DNA of 64,000 nt from Tissierellia bacterium (lineage in GTDB: Bacteria > Bacillota > Clostridia > Peptostreptococcales > Acidaminobacteraceae), in contig JAAYOV010000105.1 of the NCBI GenBank assembly GCA_012520095.1, positions 1 to 64,000 of the forward strand. Direction: 5' to 3'. Of this stretch, positions 46,295 through 56,400 are shown piece by piece (the stretch's first letter is position 1; every line of letters begins with the position of its first letter). The notes beneath the pieces are model-generated. The model saw only the letters and a program-made list of their open reading frames with translations, searched no databases and was not told the DNA's origin. Both the position numbers and the translations under genes were made by a program.

Positions 46295-47110
46295 TTATTC
46301 CACTGTTGGAATACCGCCTACGACATGAATGCATTTCGTGGGGCATGCTTTTGCACATTCCATGCAATTTGTACATTTTTCATAGTCGATGACCGCTACA
46401 TTGTTGACGACTTCAATAGCGCCATGCGGGCAGGTCTTTTCACAGCGCTTGCATCCAATGCATGCATTTGAGCAATTCTTTCTGACATGGCCTCCAAATT
46501 CTTTATTCTTGCAGTCAACGAAGACAAGCTGAGGTTCAGGAACCAAGTCGATGAGATTTTTCGGGCACGCCGCTACACAAGCTTCACAGCCGACACATTT
46601 TTCCGGATCGACTTGCGCCACATTATTTTCATTGATATGAATCGCATCAAATTTGCAGGCGCGCACACAATCTCCACCGCCGAGGCAACCGTCTTTACAG
46701 GCTTTGGGGCCTCCAAGAACAAAGTTTGCCGCCACACATTCATTTAAACCATTGTATTGGAATGCATCAACACAATTGGTACCGCCATGGCACTTGACGC
46801 GGGCGATCATTTTTGTCGTTGCCTCGACGCCGCCTATGCCCATGATATCTGCAATTTTTGCAGCAACTGACGGACCTCCGACGGTGCATTTGTCCAGGGG
46901 ATCTCCCCCGACGACAGCTGTCGCGTAATTATTACACCCGGGATAGCCGCATCCGCCGCAGTTCGCGCCGGGAAGAATGGCGTCGATTTGGCCGATTCGC
47001 GGATCTTCCTCCACTGCAAACTGAGTCGAAGCAAAAGACAGAAGACCTCCGAACACCAGGCCGACAGCGCCTAAACTCAAAATCGGAGTAACGAGTAGAT
47101 TGATATCCAT
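46295..47110 (-). CDS. rnfB: Rnf complex subunit B
   Basis: 271 residues. One N-terminal membrane helix, then the four-Cys cluster CGGCGYPGC (about 53-61), a middle domain with further Cys, and at the C-terminus several ferredoxin-type 4Fe-4S motifs: CVGCEACVAACP, CIGCKRCEKTCP and CTNCMECAKACP. RnfB takes electrons from reduced ferredoxin. Last gene of the operon in the order C-D-G-E-A-B typical of clostridia. Confidence 0.96.
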   Translation of the reverse strand: MDINLLVTPILSLGAVGLVFGGLLSFASTQFAVEEDPRIGQIDAILPGANCGGCGYPGCNNYATAVVGGDPLDKCTVGGPSVAAKIADIMGIGGVEATTKMIARVKCHGGTNCVDAFQYNGLNECVAANFVLGGPKACKDGCLGGGDCVRACKFDAIHINENNVAQVDPEKCVGCEACVAACPKNLIDLVPEPQLVFVDCKNKEFGGHVRKNCSNACIGCKRCEKTCPHGAIEVVNNVAVIDYEKCTNCMECAKACPTKCIHVVGGIPTVE

Positions 47111-47119
47111 GTGTGCCTC

Positions 47120-47701
47120 CTAAATCATCCCCTGGAATCCCAGGAAGGCAAACGAAAGAAGACTGGCCGTAATCAGAGCGATGGGAAAACCTTTAAAAGC
47201 TTGTGGAACGTCGTTTGATTCCATCTTTTCACGAATAAAGGCAAAGATGACGATGGCCATGGTGAACCCTACCGCCGCCGCTACACTATGAACAACGCTC
47301 TGAACGAGATTGAAGCTGTACTGCACATTGAGAAGTGCAACACCGAGTACGGCACAGTTTGTCGTAATGAGGGGCAAAAAGATTCCCAGCGCCTGATAGA
47401 GCGACGGAAGAACCTTTTTTAGCACGATCTCAACAAACTGAACAAGCGAAGCAATGATCAGTATGTACATAACGACTCTCAGATATTGGATGTTGAAATA
47501 CTCGAGAATATACACCTCTGCAAAATAGGCAAAGACACTTGCCATCGCCATGACAAAAATGTCAGCAAGGCCAAGTCCGAGCGCCGTCTCAACTTTCTGA
47601 GAGATGCCGATGAACGAGCAGATGCCCAGGAAGCGCGAGAGGACAAAATTGTTGACCAATATTGCTGAAATGACAATGGTCAAAATACTTGCATTTTCCA
47701 T
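47120..47701 (-). CDS. rnfA: Rnf complex subunit A
   Basis: 193 residues, six membrane helices. Family blocks: LVNNFVLSRFLGICSFIGISQKVETALGLG near the N-terminus with the conserved Cys that, with RnfE, ligates an in-membrane iron-sulfur cluster, and LPLITTNCAVLGVAL. Membrane part of the ion-translocating ferredoxin:NAD oxidoreductase. Confidence 0.96.
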   Translation of the reverse strand: MENASILTIVISAILVNNFVLSRFLGICSFIGISQKVETALGLGLADIFVMAMASVFAYFAEVYILEYFNIQYLRVVMYILIIASLVQFVEIVLKKVLPSLYQALGIFLPLITTNCAVLGVALLNVQYSFNLVQSVVHSVAAAVGFTMAIVIFAFIREKMESNDVPQAFKGFPIALITASLLSFAFLGFQGMI

Positions 47702-47704
47702 GAA

Positions 47705-48301
47705 TTACGCCTCCTTCTTACTAATCTTGTTGACAAGAGCAATCAACATGCCCATTACCAGGAAAGCCCCCGGAGGTAGAATCATTGAAATCGTCGCCGG
47801 TATCGGAAGCTGAAATAGTGTGGTTCCGAACAACTCAATGCCACCTGTTCCCAGAAACTCCCGGATAAATCCAAGCAAAGTCAGAGCTAAGGTAAAGCCG
47901 AGCCCCATTCCAAGTCCGTCGAGCATCGAGTCCAATACTCCGTTTTCATAAGCAAACGCTTCGGCGCGGGCAAGAATAATACAGTTGACGACGATCAGGG
48001 GTATGAAAAGTCCAAGTGCATTGTACAGCGGTGGCACGAAGCCTTCCAAGAGCATCTCCACCACGGATACAAATGTCGCGATGACGACGATAAAAATCGG
48101 AATGCGAATTTTGTCAGGCACGATCTTTCGAACAAGAGAAACGAGAATATTGCTGGCGATGAGAACGGAAGTCGTCGCAACCCCCATTCCAATCCCGTTT
48201 TGCAGACTCGTTGTGACCGCTAAAGTCGGACACATGCCGAGGAGCTGATAAAAAACAGGATTTTCTTTTATTAACCCATTCGTAAAACTGGAAAGCTTCA
48301 T
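47705..48301 (-). CDS. rnfE: Rnf complex subunit E
   Basis: 198 residues, six membrane helices, homologous to RnfA in inverted topology. Marks: NPVFYQLLGMCPTLAVTTSLQNGIGMG with the conserved Cys, IPLIVVNCIILARAEAFA and a C-terminal PPGAFLVMG block. It overlaps the rnfG stop by 4 bases. Confidence 0.96.
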   Translation of the reverse strand: MKLSSFTNGLIKENPVFYQLLGMCPTLAVTTSLQNGIGMGVATTSVLIASNILVSLVRKIVPDKIRIPIFIVVIATFVSVVEMLLEGFVPPLYNALGLFIPLIVVNCIILARAEAFAYENGVLDSMLDGLGMGLGFTLALTLLGFIREFLGTGGIELFGTTLFQLPIPATISMILPPGAFLVMGMLIALVNKISKKEA

Positions 48302-48873
48302 GGATTCACCAACCTTTCAAGGAGCTTGCCGACGCGATTGACACCGTCAGTGACGGCAGATGAGGTAATAGTGGCGGCAGTAACAGCCTGCACTTGATTG
48401 TCGCCGGCGCTTGTCTTATCGACAATGATATCTCGGGTGAGCGTCATTCCTTCAAATTGCTCATAAAATTCCGGATTTGCGGCATTGGCTCCGAGACCGG
48501 GGGTTTCAGCGTGTGTTCCAAGCCTCAGCCCCGTAATCTCGCCATTTACATCAAATCCGACGATGACTTCAATAGCGCCCCCGAATCCTTGAGAAGACAC
48601 TTTGACGACATGACCGATTACCTCTCCCTGCTTATACGCTTGATGGACATCCAAAATTGTCGCATCTTCACTTTGAAGTTGCACCAAGAGTCCCTCATCG
48701 AGAGGCGCAAAATCATCGGCTTCACTCATGACTTCTCTTCGATTGGCAATATCTGTCGCTGCACGGCTCTGCGTAATCACGTCAATGGTGGCTCCATATG
48801 TCATCGAGAGAGCCAAGGCGGAGACTAAACAGAAAGCCATCAATATGAGACCCATCTTTGCGACATCTTTCAT
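48298..48873 (-). CDS. rnfG: Rnf complex subunit G (FMN-binding)
   Basis: 191 residues. One N-terminal membrane helix (GLILMAFCLVSALALSM), then an FMN-binding domain with GFDVNGEITGLRLGTHAETPGLGANA. The covalent flavin site, normally (S/T)GATxT, reads TAATIT, so the Thr acceptor is kept while the Gly is Ala. RnfG passes electrons between the other subunits on the outer face of the membrane. Overlaps rnfD by 1 base. Confidence 0.94.
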   Translation of the reverse strand: MKDVAKMGLILMAFCLVSALALSMTYGATIDVITQSRAATDIANRREVMSEADDFAPLDEGLLVQLQSEDATILDVHQAYKQGEVIGHVVKVSSQGFGGAIEVIVGFDVNGEITGLRLGTHAETPGLGANAANPEFYEQFEGMTLTRDIIVDKTSAGDNQVQAVTAATITSSAVTDGVNRVGKLLERLVNP

Positions 48874-49835
48874 CAGTTAGCCCTCCTTTTTTCCGTTCCG
48901 AAAACTCTTGGCGCCGTATAATGTTCGATCATCGGTGTGAGCATGTTCATCAGAAGGACTGAAAACATCACGCCTTCATTGTATCCGCCAAACACTCGAA
49001 TGAGAACGGTAATGAGCGCCGCTCCGAACGCATAAATGATTTGACCGGTTCGATTCATCGGAGAAGTCGCATAGTCAGTGAGCATGAAAATTCCTCCGAG
49101 AAAGACGCCACCGGCAATGACACTGTAAAGACTCATCGATACATCGAATCCGTTTAATAGGAAGGTGAGACCGAAGACTCCTCCGATGTAGATGACCGGA
49201 ATATGCCAAGTGATGATTTTTCTGACGAGAAGATAGATCAGGCCAATAAGAAGAGCAATCGTGCTCGTCTCACCGATCGTACCGGGGATAAAACCGAGGA
49301 AAGAATCTTTCAGACTTGGCAATTGATTGAATAATTCAGCTCCACCCACTTCGGCCGTCTTTATTATAGCCAAAGGAGTTGCCTGAGAAATAGCATCCGT
49401 AATCGGATCGACAAAACGAGTCATGATCGTCGGATAGCTGACAACAAGGAATACCCTTGCTCCCATTGCAGGGTTCATAAAGTTCTGACCCAACCCGCCA
49501 AAGAGCTGCTTAACGATAATAATGGCGAAGAAGCTTCCGATCGGAGCAATCCAAAGTGGTGCATTTGACGGAAGGTTTAGGGCGAGAATCAGACCCGTGA
49601 CCGCTGCGCTGAGATCATTGACACTCACCGTTTGCTTCATCATCTTCTGATAGACATACTCAAAGAGGACACTACTGGCCACACACAGGATGACGAGCAG
49701 GCCTGCGTTCAAACCGAAGTTGTAGAGTCCTACTGCAGTAGTAGGAAGCAAGGCGATGAGCACATCACGCATCACACCTGTCGTCGTCTCAGGAGCCCTG
49801 ATATGAGGAGATGAAGTCGCTTGTAATAATTCCAT
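48873..49835 (-). CDS. rnfD: Rnf complex subunit D
   Basis: 320 residues with about eight to ten membrane helices. Residues SSPHIRAPETTTGVMRDVLIALLPTT at the N-terminus, LNLPSNAPLWIAPIGSFFAIIIVKQLFGGLGQNFMNPAMGARVFL, and the covalent-FMN region AISQATPLAI with the acceptor Thr. Central membrane subunit of the sodium- or proton-translocating complex. Confidence 0.96.
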   Translation of the reverse strand: MELLQATSSPHIRAPETTTGVMRDVLIALLPTTAVGLYNFGLNAGLLVILCVASSVLFEYVYQKMMKQTVSVNDLSAAVTGLILALNLPSNAPLWIAPIGSFFAIIIVKQLFGGLGQNFMNPAMGARVFLVVSYPTIMTRFVDPITDAISQATPLAIIKTAEVGGAELFNQLPSLKDSFLGFIPGTIGETSTIALLIGLIYLLVRKIITWHIPVIYIGGVFGLTFLLNGFDVSMSLYSVIAGGVFLGGIFMLTDYATSPMNRTGQIIYAFGAALITVLIRVFGGYNEGVMFSVLLMNMLTPMIEHYTAPRVFGTEKRRAN

Positions 49836-49843
49836 GATTCCTC

Positions 49844-51163
49844 CTAACTCTTCTTCCTGTTTTCAAGGATCTGTCTCTTGGCGACCCGAATGGAGTGAAC
49901 CAGCGGTCTTTTAGCCGGGCAGATAAAGGAGCAGGATCCGCATTCTATACAGTCAAGCGGATGGTATTTCTCCGCTCGGGCAAGATTGCCCTGCAATGTA
50001 TAAAAACTGATGTATGCGGGCTGCAGGAAAACCGGACAAACATCTGAGCATCGTCCGCAGCGCATGCAGGCGGTAGGCTCGGGAATCCTGGCATCTTCTT
50101 CATTGAGTACAAGGAGGCCGCCGGTTGTCTTTGTCGAGGCAATGTCGAGAGAGTCAACGGCATTTCCCATCATGGGCCCCCCAAGAATGACCTTGACAGC
50201 ATCTTCACTAAGGCCGCCTGCAGTAGAAATCAGATGAGACAACTTTGTGCCGTTTTTGATTCGCAGATTAACCGGTTCATTGACGCCGCTTCCCGTCACT
50301 GTGCAAACACGTTCGATGAGTGGAATGCCTTTTTCAAAATATTCACCGACTGCATAGACAGTGGCAATATTGGACACAACACATCCCACATCCATCGGAA
50401 GTCCGCCTGAGGGAACTTCTCTTTTCGTAATGGCATTGATGAGTTGCTTCTCAGCTCCTTGAGGATACTTTGTCCTAACGCTGACAACTTGAAAGGCATT
50501 ATCGCCTTTCACTGCGTTTTTCAGTGCATCGATAGCATCGGGCTTGTTGTCTTCGACGGCAATGTAGCAGGAGTCGACTCCTAATGCCTTCATGACAAAT
50601 CGGGCGCCGAGGAGAATTCCTTCTGTCCCCTCAAGCATCAGACGGTGATCTGTCGTCAGATACGGCTCACATTCAGCACCGTTGATGATAAACGTATCAA
50701 TCACTTTTTCCGGGGGCGGACTAAGTTTTACATGGAGCGGAAAACCCGCCCCTCCCATTCCGACAATTCCGGATTCGGCTAATCCTTTTCGGATTTCTTC
50801 CTTTGTCAGATCCGCCACATCGCCGATTTTTTTAACACTCTCATGCCAAGTTTCATTTCCATCATTGGAAATCTCCACGACCGTCGTGTCTACCCCCATG
50901 ACCTTCATGTTATGTATTTTTTTGACGGTGCCGGAAACACTACTGTGTATGTGAGCGCTGACAAATCCACCGGCCTGACCGATCACCTGCCCTTTAAGCA
51001 CTTCCTCTCCCGGCTGAACGACAACTTTTGCCGGTGCTCCGATATGCTGGCGCATCGACAAAAAAACAGCTTCGGGAGGTGGGCAGTTGACGATGGGTTT
51101 TTTTTCTGTCCGCTCTTTTGAGTGTGGTACTTGCGCACCGCCTCTAAATGTGAAAAGACCCAT
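49844..51163 (-). CDS. rnfC: Rnf complex subunit C (NADH/FMN-binding)
   Basis: 439 residues. N-terminal barrel GLFTFRGGAQVPHSKERTEK, the NAD/FMN region GMGGAGFPLHVKLSPPPEKVIDTFIINGAECEPYLTTDHRLM, the SLBB segment, and two 4Fe-4S clusters CMRCGRCSDVCP and CIECGSCSFICP. RnfC delivers electrons to NAD. The start was chosen at the ATG after AGGAGGAAG; the longer reading adds 27 residues without a ribosome binding site. First gene of the operon. Confidence 0.96.
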   Translation of the reverse strand: MGLFTFRGGAQVPHSKERTEKKPIVNCPPPEAVFLSMRQHIGAPAKVVVQPGEEVLKGQVIGQAGGFVSAHIHSSVSGTVKKIHNMKVMGVDTTVVEISNDGNETWHESVKKIGDVADLTKEEIRKGLAESGIVGMGGAGFPLHVKLSPPPEKVIDTFIINGAECEPYLTTDHRLMLEGTEGILLGARFVMKALGVDSCYIAVEDNKPDAIDALKNAVKGDNAFQVVSVRTKYPQGAEKQLINAITKREVPSGGLPMDVGCVVSNIATVYAVGEYFEKGIPLIERVCTVTGSGVNEPVNLRIKNGTKLSHLISTAGGLSEDAVKVILGGPMMGNAVDSLDIASTKTTGGLLVLNEEDARIPEPTACMRCGRCSDVCPVFLQPAYISFYTLQGNLARAEKYHPLDCIECGSCSFICPAKRPLVHSIRVAKRQILENRKKS

Positions 51164-51242
51164 ACTTCCTCCTAGAGTAAGAAAATACCTGAATAAACCT
51201 TTCTGTGACGAGAGATTGTTTCCAACTCCTCGACACTCCGCC

Positions 51243-51251
51243 ATTATAACA
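51243..51251 (-). promoter_or_regulatory. Likely rnf operon promoter (extended -10)
   Basis: TGTTATAAT on the minus strand, an extended -10 element, with a poor -35 (T-rich). It lies 80 bases before the rnfC start. The leader between them has no clear structure. Confidence 0.5.
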
Positions 51252-51388
51252 TAATTTAGAAAAGAAAAAGGTGTTTTCAGAAAAGAATGTGAATTTCGTG
51301 TCGAAAGCTCTTTGTTATATGTTTTTCACATAAATCCGGTCTCATAAAATGCTTAGTCGCTCTTATCTCTTCTTTTTCTTCTTAAATG

Positions 51389-51428
51389 AAAATCCGAACC
51401 TTTCCTTCCATGAAGTTTCAGTTCGGAT
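51389..51428 (-). terminator. Terminator of the tRNA-Leu gene
   Basis: On the minus strand ATCCGAAC (51428-51421) pairs with GTTCGGAT (51399-51392), with further pairing in the 21-base loop, followed by TTTCATTT. It begins about ten bases after the tRNA end. Confidence 0.65.
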
Positions 51429-51438
51429 GATCTTAATT

Positions 51439-51525
51439 TGGTGCGAGAGGCGGGACTTGAACCCGCACGTCCGTTTGGACACTACCCCCTCAAAGTAGCG
51501 CGTCTGCCAATTCCGCCACTCTCGC
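51439..51525 (-). tRNA. tRNA-Leu (anticodon GAG)
   Basis: Acceptor stem GCGAGAG/CTCTCGC, anticodon stem CTACT/GGTAG with loop TTGAGGG (anticodon GAG), a long variable arm typical of tRNA-Leu, discriminator A and encoded CCA. Length 87 bases. Confidence 0.95.
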
Positions 51526-51587
51526 GCGCATGATTAATTATATCGTTTACTGAGAGCTTGTCAACCATCTTTTTTGAAGATGCGCTG

Positions 51588-52022
51588 CTATCGCCGTTTC
51601 TCCAACTCATCGATGAGTTCAGACAGATTCTCGGTCTTCGCATCGATCAGAACTTCTCTTGTCTTCCCCTGCTCATCGACAAACACCAGAAGAAAATCTC
51701 TATCTTGCCTGCTGAGCCGGACCACCTGCACTATGTGTGACTTGAAAAAAGCTCCCTCAAATCTCAGATGAGGGCCTTGTTTTATAAAAAGGCCGCTTTC
51801 CTTCCCTCTTTTTATCTCCTCATATACGGAAAAAACGACTCCGGGAATTAAGAGGAGAAGAATCAGAAGGGGTGACCAGGAAGCCAGCGGACTCATTCGA
51901 AATTTTTCGCTCGTGGAGTAGAGTAGAGCAATGATGAGTCCGACAGCGACCAGCCCCGTCGGAAGCCCGCCGACTCTGAATGCTCCTCTCCCTCTTCTTT
52001 TTACTTGCCAGCGCTTATTCAT
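51588..52022 (-). CDS. Two-helix membrane protein of unknown function
   Basis: 144 residues. A very basic N-terminus (KRWQVKRRGRGAFR) precedes two membrane helices (about 21-37 and 46-66), then a cytoplasmic part of about 75 residues with alternating beta strands (LFIKQGPHLRFEGAFFKSHIVQVVRL, DFLLVFVDEQGKTREVLI) ending in a helix. The soluble part resembles a PH-like fold, as in small bacterial PH-domain membrane proteins (inference). It follows pyrR by 11 bases and could share its transcript. Confidence 0.65.
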   Translation of the reverse strand: MNKRWQVKRRGRGAFRVGGLPTGLVAVGLIIALLYSTSEKFRMSPLASWSPLLILLLLIPGVVFSVYEEIKRGKESGLFIKQGPHLRFEGAFFKSHIVQVVRLSRQDRDFLLVFVDEQGKTREVLIDAKTENLSELIDELEKRR

Positions 52023-52033
52023 GCTTATCTTCC

Positions 52034-52558
52034 TTATGATGAGCGGGCTATGTACACGCCGGATTCCCCGTCAACATCCATCACTTTAACCATTACCTCT
52101 TCAGTATGAGATGAGGGAATATTTTTTCCGACATAATCCGCTCGAATCGGCAGCTCTCTGTGTCCTCTGTCGACTAATACGGCGACCTGAATGGTCGAAG
52201 CTCTTCCTCTTGAAAACACCGCTTCCAAAGCGGCACGAAGTGTTCTCCCGGTATGCAGGACGTCATCGACGACGATGACATCCTTGCCTTGAAGCGAGAC
52301 GGGAATCTCGCTTATATCCTCTGTTCTCTCTTCTTGCCGGCGGTCGTCGCGAAAAGGAGTGATGTCCAGCGTTCCCACGGGCACTCTGATGCCTTCAAAT
52401 CGCTCGAGATTATCCGCAATAATGCGACTGAGACTTCCTCCTCTTGTAAGGATCCCCAGGAGGACGATGTTTTCCACTCCTTTATTACGTTCAATAATTT
52501 CATGAGAGATGCGCGCCAGGGAGCGGGCAACGCTCTTTTCATCCATCAATCTTCGCAT
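52034..52558 (-). CDS. pyrR: Pyrimidine regulator/uracil phosphoribosyltransferase PyrR
   Basis: 174 residues. Phosphoribosyltransferase fold with the PRPP motif VIVVDDVLHTGRTLRAAL, the loop ILTRGGSLSRIIA, DITPFRDDRR and the C-terminal VLVDRGHRELPIRADYVGKNIPSS. PyrR binds UMP and attenuator RNA of pyr operons; no pyr genes are in this window, so its target lies elsewhere. The start is the ATG that overlaps the rluD stop by one base, chosen over a 26-residue extension inside rluD. The rluD-pyrR order is common in Bacillota. Confidence 0.93.
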   Translation of the reverse strand: MRRLMDEKSVARSLARISHEIIERNKGVENIVLLGILTRGGSLSRIIADNLERFEGIRVPVGTLDITPFRDDRRQEERTEDISEIPVSLQGKDVIVVDDVLHTGRTLRAALEAVFSRGRASTIQVAVLVDRGHRELPIRADYVGKNIPSSHTEEVMVKVMDVDGESGVYIARSS

Positions 52559-53430
52559 CACTTCCACTCTTTTTCCTTCATTGTCGCAAGCACCTTCGAA
52601 AAGTCTTCCGGAAGAGGAGCGCTGAGTTCTATCCATTTGCCGGTCGAGGGGTGAGAAAACCCGAGTCTTTGCGCATGCAGGAGCTGTCCCGGTTTTCTCC
52701 CTCTGCTCCTTCCGCCGTAAAGCGGATCACCGACAATCGGATGACCTATCGACTGCAGATGAACCCGAATCTGATGAGTTCTTCCCGTCTTTAATCGGCA
52801 TCGAAGCAGCGAGAAGCCCTCAAAAACTCCTTCAAGCTGTACCTCTGTGAGCGCTCTCTTTCCCTCTGCTTCAACCGTCCTCTTGAGAGGATTTCCTCTG
52901 CTTCTTGCCAAGGAGAGATCGATCATGAGCTCCGTAAAATTGACTTCCCCCTCCACAAGTGCTAGATACTCTCTTAAAATATCGCGATCTTTGAACTTCT
53001 TGTGGAAGTACTCCCAACTCTCATCCGTCTTCGCAACAAGGATCAGTCCCGTCGTATCTTTGTCGAGTCTGTGGACAATCCCCGGTCGATCTTCACCACC
53101 TCTTCGAGTAATATCAGGAAAGTAATGCAAAAGAGCATGGGCCAACGTCCCGCTTGCATGCCCCGCTGAAGGGTGTACTACCATGCCGCGGGGCTTATTC
53201 ACGATAATGGCCTGAGAATCCTCATAGACAATGTCCAAGGGAATTTCTTCCGGCAACATAAGATCATCTTCCTCCGGAAAATCAATGAGGAAATCTTCTT
53301 CACCGGTGACAACGGCACTCTTTTGAAGGATCTTTCCGTCCAGGCTCACCCTCCCCTCTTCAATCCAGCGCTGAAGACGCGCCCTTGAATACTGAGGGTA
53401 TTTACGACGCAAAAACTGATCGAGGCGCAT
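52558..53430 (-). CDS. rluD: RluD-type 23S rRNA pseudouridine synthase
   Basis: 290 residues. The N-terminal S4 RNA-binding domain MRLDQFLRRKYPQYSRARLQRWIEEGRVSLDGKIL is followed by the RluA catalytic core: VNKPRGMVVHPSAGH, the active-site HRLDKDTTGLILVAK with the catalytic Asp, and TGRTHQIRVHLQSIGHPIVGDPLYGG. The exact rRNA position modified cannot be assigned with certainty. The start overlaps the ileS stop (TGATG), so translation is coupled to ileS. Confidence 0.92.
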   Translation of the reverse strand: MRLDQFLRRKYPQYSRARLQRWIEEGRVSLDGKILQKSAVVTGEEDFLIDFPEEDDLMLPEEIPLDIVYEDSQAIIVNKPRGMVVHPSAGHASGTLAHALLHYFPDITRRGGEDRPGIVHRLDKDTTGLILVAKTDESWEYFHKKFKDRDILREYLALVEGEVNFTELMIDLSLARSRGNPLKRTVEAEGKRALTEVQLEGVFEGFSLLRCRLKTGRTHQIRVHLQSIGHPIVGDPLYGGRSRGRKPGQLLHAQRLGFSHPSTGKWIELSAPLPEDFSKVLATMKEKEWK

Positions 53431-56400
53431 CACTTTGCCGATAAATTGGTGAGGCGGATTCTTGTTGGCTGTCCATTGAGCACGTATTCTTCACCGCTTA
53501 TCTCCGTACAAAGCATCTCTTCAGCGAGCACCTCATTCATGATGAAGTCGCGATGTGCTTCCACTGCCGCTTCAAACTCCGGTGTGGAGCAGTATTCCAC
53601 TCGAATGCGATCCGCCACATGATAGCCATTGTTCTTTCTCTGTTGTTGGAGGCGAGAGACAAATTCTCTGGCATATCCCTCAGCCTTCAGTTCATTGCTG
53701 ATGTCGATGTCGAGGATGACAAACAGATTTCCCTGTACTTCTACTGTAAAGTGTTCCCTCGCTTCAACGGAGATCTCCACTAGTTCATTACTCAAGAGAA
53801 TATCCCCGCCTTCATAGGTAAACATCACCTCTTCACCGTTTCTCAATTTCATAGCCAGTTCATCAACTTGTGCATCGCGCAGCGCCTTTTGAAAGACTCC
53901 CATGTTTTTTCCAAGGCGCGGCCCTAAGATCCGGAAGTTCGGTTTTAAGAGGAAACGGACATATTCAGATGGTTTCTCAACGTATTCCATCTGTTTGACG
54001 TTCAGCTCTTCCAATATGATCGATTCGACATCCTTCAGTTTTTCGCGAAGTTGTTCATCGACTAATACGCGACTGAGAGGCTGTCGGACTTTGATGCCGA
54101 CTTGCTCGCGAGATGCGCGCCCAAGAAATACAATTTTCCTGGCCAAATCCATCTTCTCTTCAAGCTGAGCATCCTGCCAGGCGGCATCAGATTTTGGAAA
54201 GAAGCCCAAGTGCACGCTCATCTCTCCCGTGAGATTTCGGTAAATCTCTTCCGTGATGAAGGGGGCGATGGGCGAAGCCATAAGGCACACATCCTTTAAC
54301 ACCTTTGCCGTAACGACATAGGCAGCTTTCTTATCGCCGTCCAAACCCTCTTTCCAGTAGCGTCTACGGCTTCTCCTGATATACCAGTTTGAAAAGTCCT
54401 CATTGAGGAAATCCTGAAGAGCATGTGTGACCTTGGTGACATCATATTCCTCATAAGCAGCCGCAACTGCGTCGATCGTCTGAGAAAGCCTCAAAAGAAT
54501 CCAGCGATCCAGCATAGAGTAATCTTGCGAATCTACTTCAAGTTCTTCGACATGGATGCCGTCATTATTTGCATACAGCGTCAAAAGGTGGTAAGCATTC
54601 TTCAATGTCCCGAAGAACTTGCTCTGAACCTCTCTCAAACCGTCCGGGTCGAACTTCGTGGTCATCCACGCCGGTGAGACATACGACAGATACCACCGCA
54701 CCGTGTCGGCTCCCACCTCATCAAACAACTGAATCGGATCTAAGGTGTTTCCCCGACTCTTTGACATTTTTTTGCCGTCTTTATCAAGGAGGTGGTCGTT
54801 GACCAGAACATTTTTGTAGGGCGCGCGTCCACCGATAAAGGTGGATATGGCCATCAGAGAATAGAACCAGCCACGCGTCTGATCGATTCCCTCGCAAATA
54901 TAGTCTGCCGGATAGTACAAGTCGAAATCATCCTTGTGCTCAAACGGATAGTGCATCTGCGCAAACGGCATGGCTCCCGAATCAAACCAGACGTCGACTA
55001 CATAATCTTCTCGTTTCATGCGCCCTTTGCACTTCGGACATTCAATCTCTACGCGATCCACATACGGTCTGTGCAGCTCGATGTTTTCATCAATGGGATC
55101 GATGCTGCGCTCGACGAGTTCTTTTCTCGATCCAATCGACTCCTCATGGCCGCACTCACACACCCATACATTGAGCGGAGTTCCCCAATAGCGGTCCCTC
55201 GAGATGGCCCAGTCTTTGATATTTTCTAGCCAATTGCCGAATCTCTTTTCACCTACATGAGCAGGATACCAGTTGACCGTGTTGTTGTTTTCCACCAATT
55301 GATCGCGAAGAGCGCTCATCTTGATGTACCAGCTCGGATTGGCATAGTAAAGAAGGGGAGTGTCGCAGCGCCAGCAGTGCGGATAATTGTGATCCATCCT
55401 CTGCTTTTTATACAGTTTTCCGTTTTCACGCAGCCATTCCACTATGTGCTCGTCGGCATCCATGACAAACATGCCCTTCCAGGGTGTCTGCGTATATTTC
55501 CCTTCCAAATCCACAGGTTGAAGGACCGGAGCATTATAATTCTGCCCCGTCTGATAGTCTTCCTCGCCAAATGCAGGCGCCGTATGCACGATGCCGGTAC
55601 CGTCTTCCGTCGTGACATAATCGGCAAGCGTGACAAAAAAGGCCTTTTTATCCACTTCTATAAAGGGCATCAGCTGCTCATATTCGACATATTCGAGCTC
55701 TTTGCCCAAAAACTCATCGAGTATTTCCACTTCATCGCCCATCACCTGATGCACAAGGTTTTTAGCAAGGATGAACACATGCTCTCCTTGGCGAACGCGG
55801 ACATAGGTGACCTCCGGATGAACCGTCAACAAGACATTGGATGCCAGCGTCCACGGTGTCGTCGTCCAAACGAGAAAATACTCTTCTCGATCCTTTCTCT
55901 TAAACGCAACCGTGACCGTCTCCTGCTTAATATCCTTATATCCTTGTGCGACTTCATGCGATGCCAGTCCCGTACCGCAACGGCTGCAATAGGGAAGAAT
56001 CTTAAATCCTTTGTACATGTATCCGCGCTCATGGAATTGTTTGAGAATCCACCAGCAGCTCTCTATATACTTGTCTTCAAGGGTGATATACGGATCATCC
56101 ATGTCCAGTAAATACGCCATCCGCTCGGAGAGCTCTCTCCACGCAGACTCATATTCGAATACAGACTTTCTGCATAAGTTGTTAAAAGCTTCGATGCCGT
56201 AATCTTCGATCTGTTGCTTGTGGGTAAATCCGAGCTTGCGCTCCACTTCGATTTCCACAGGAAGCCCATGGGTATCCCATCCGCCCTTTCTCGGAACCAG
56301 ATATCCTTTCAAGTTCCAATAGCGACAGATGGAGTCCTTGAGATTTCTTGAAACAACGTGGTGAAGCCCCGGCATTCCGTTTGCCGTCGGCGGCCCCTCA

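Noticed and set aside
55257-56111. Plus-strand frame of 284 residues
   Set aside because: Antisense shadow of ileS.
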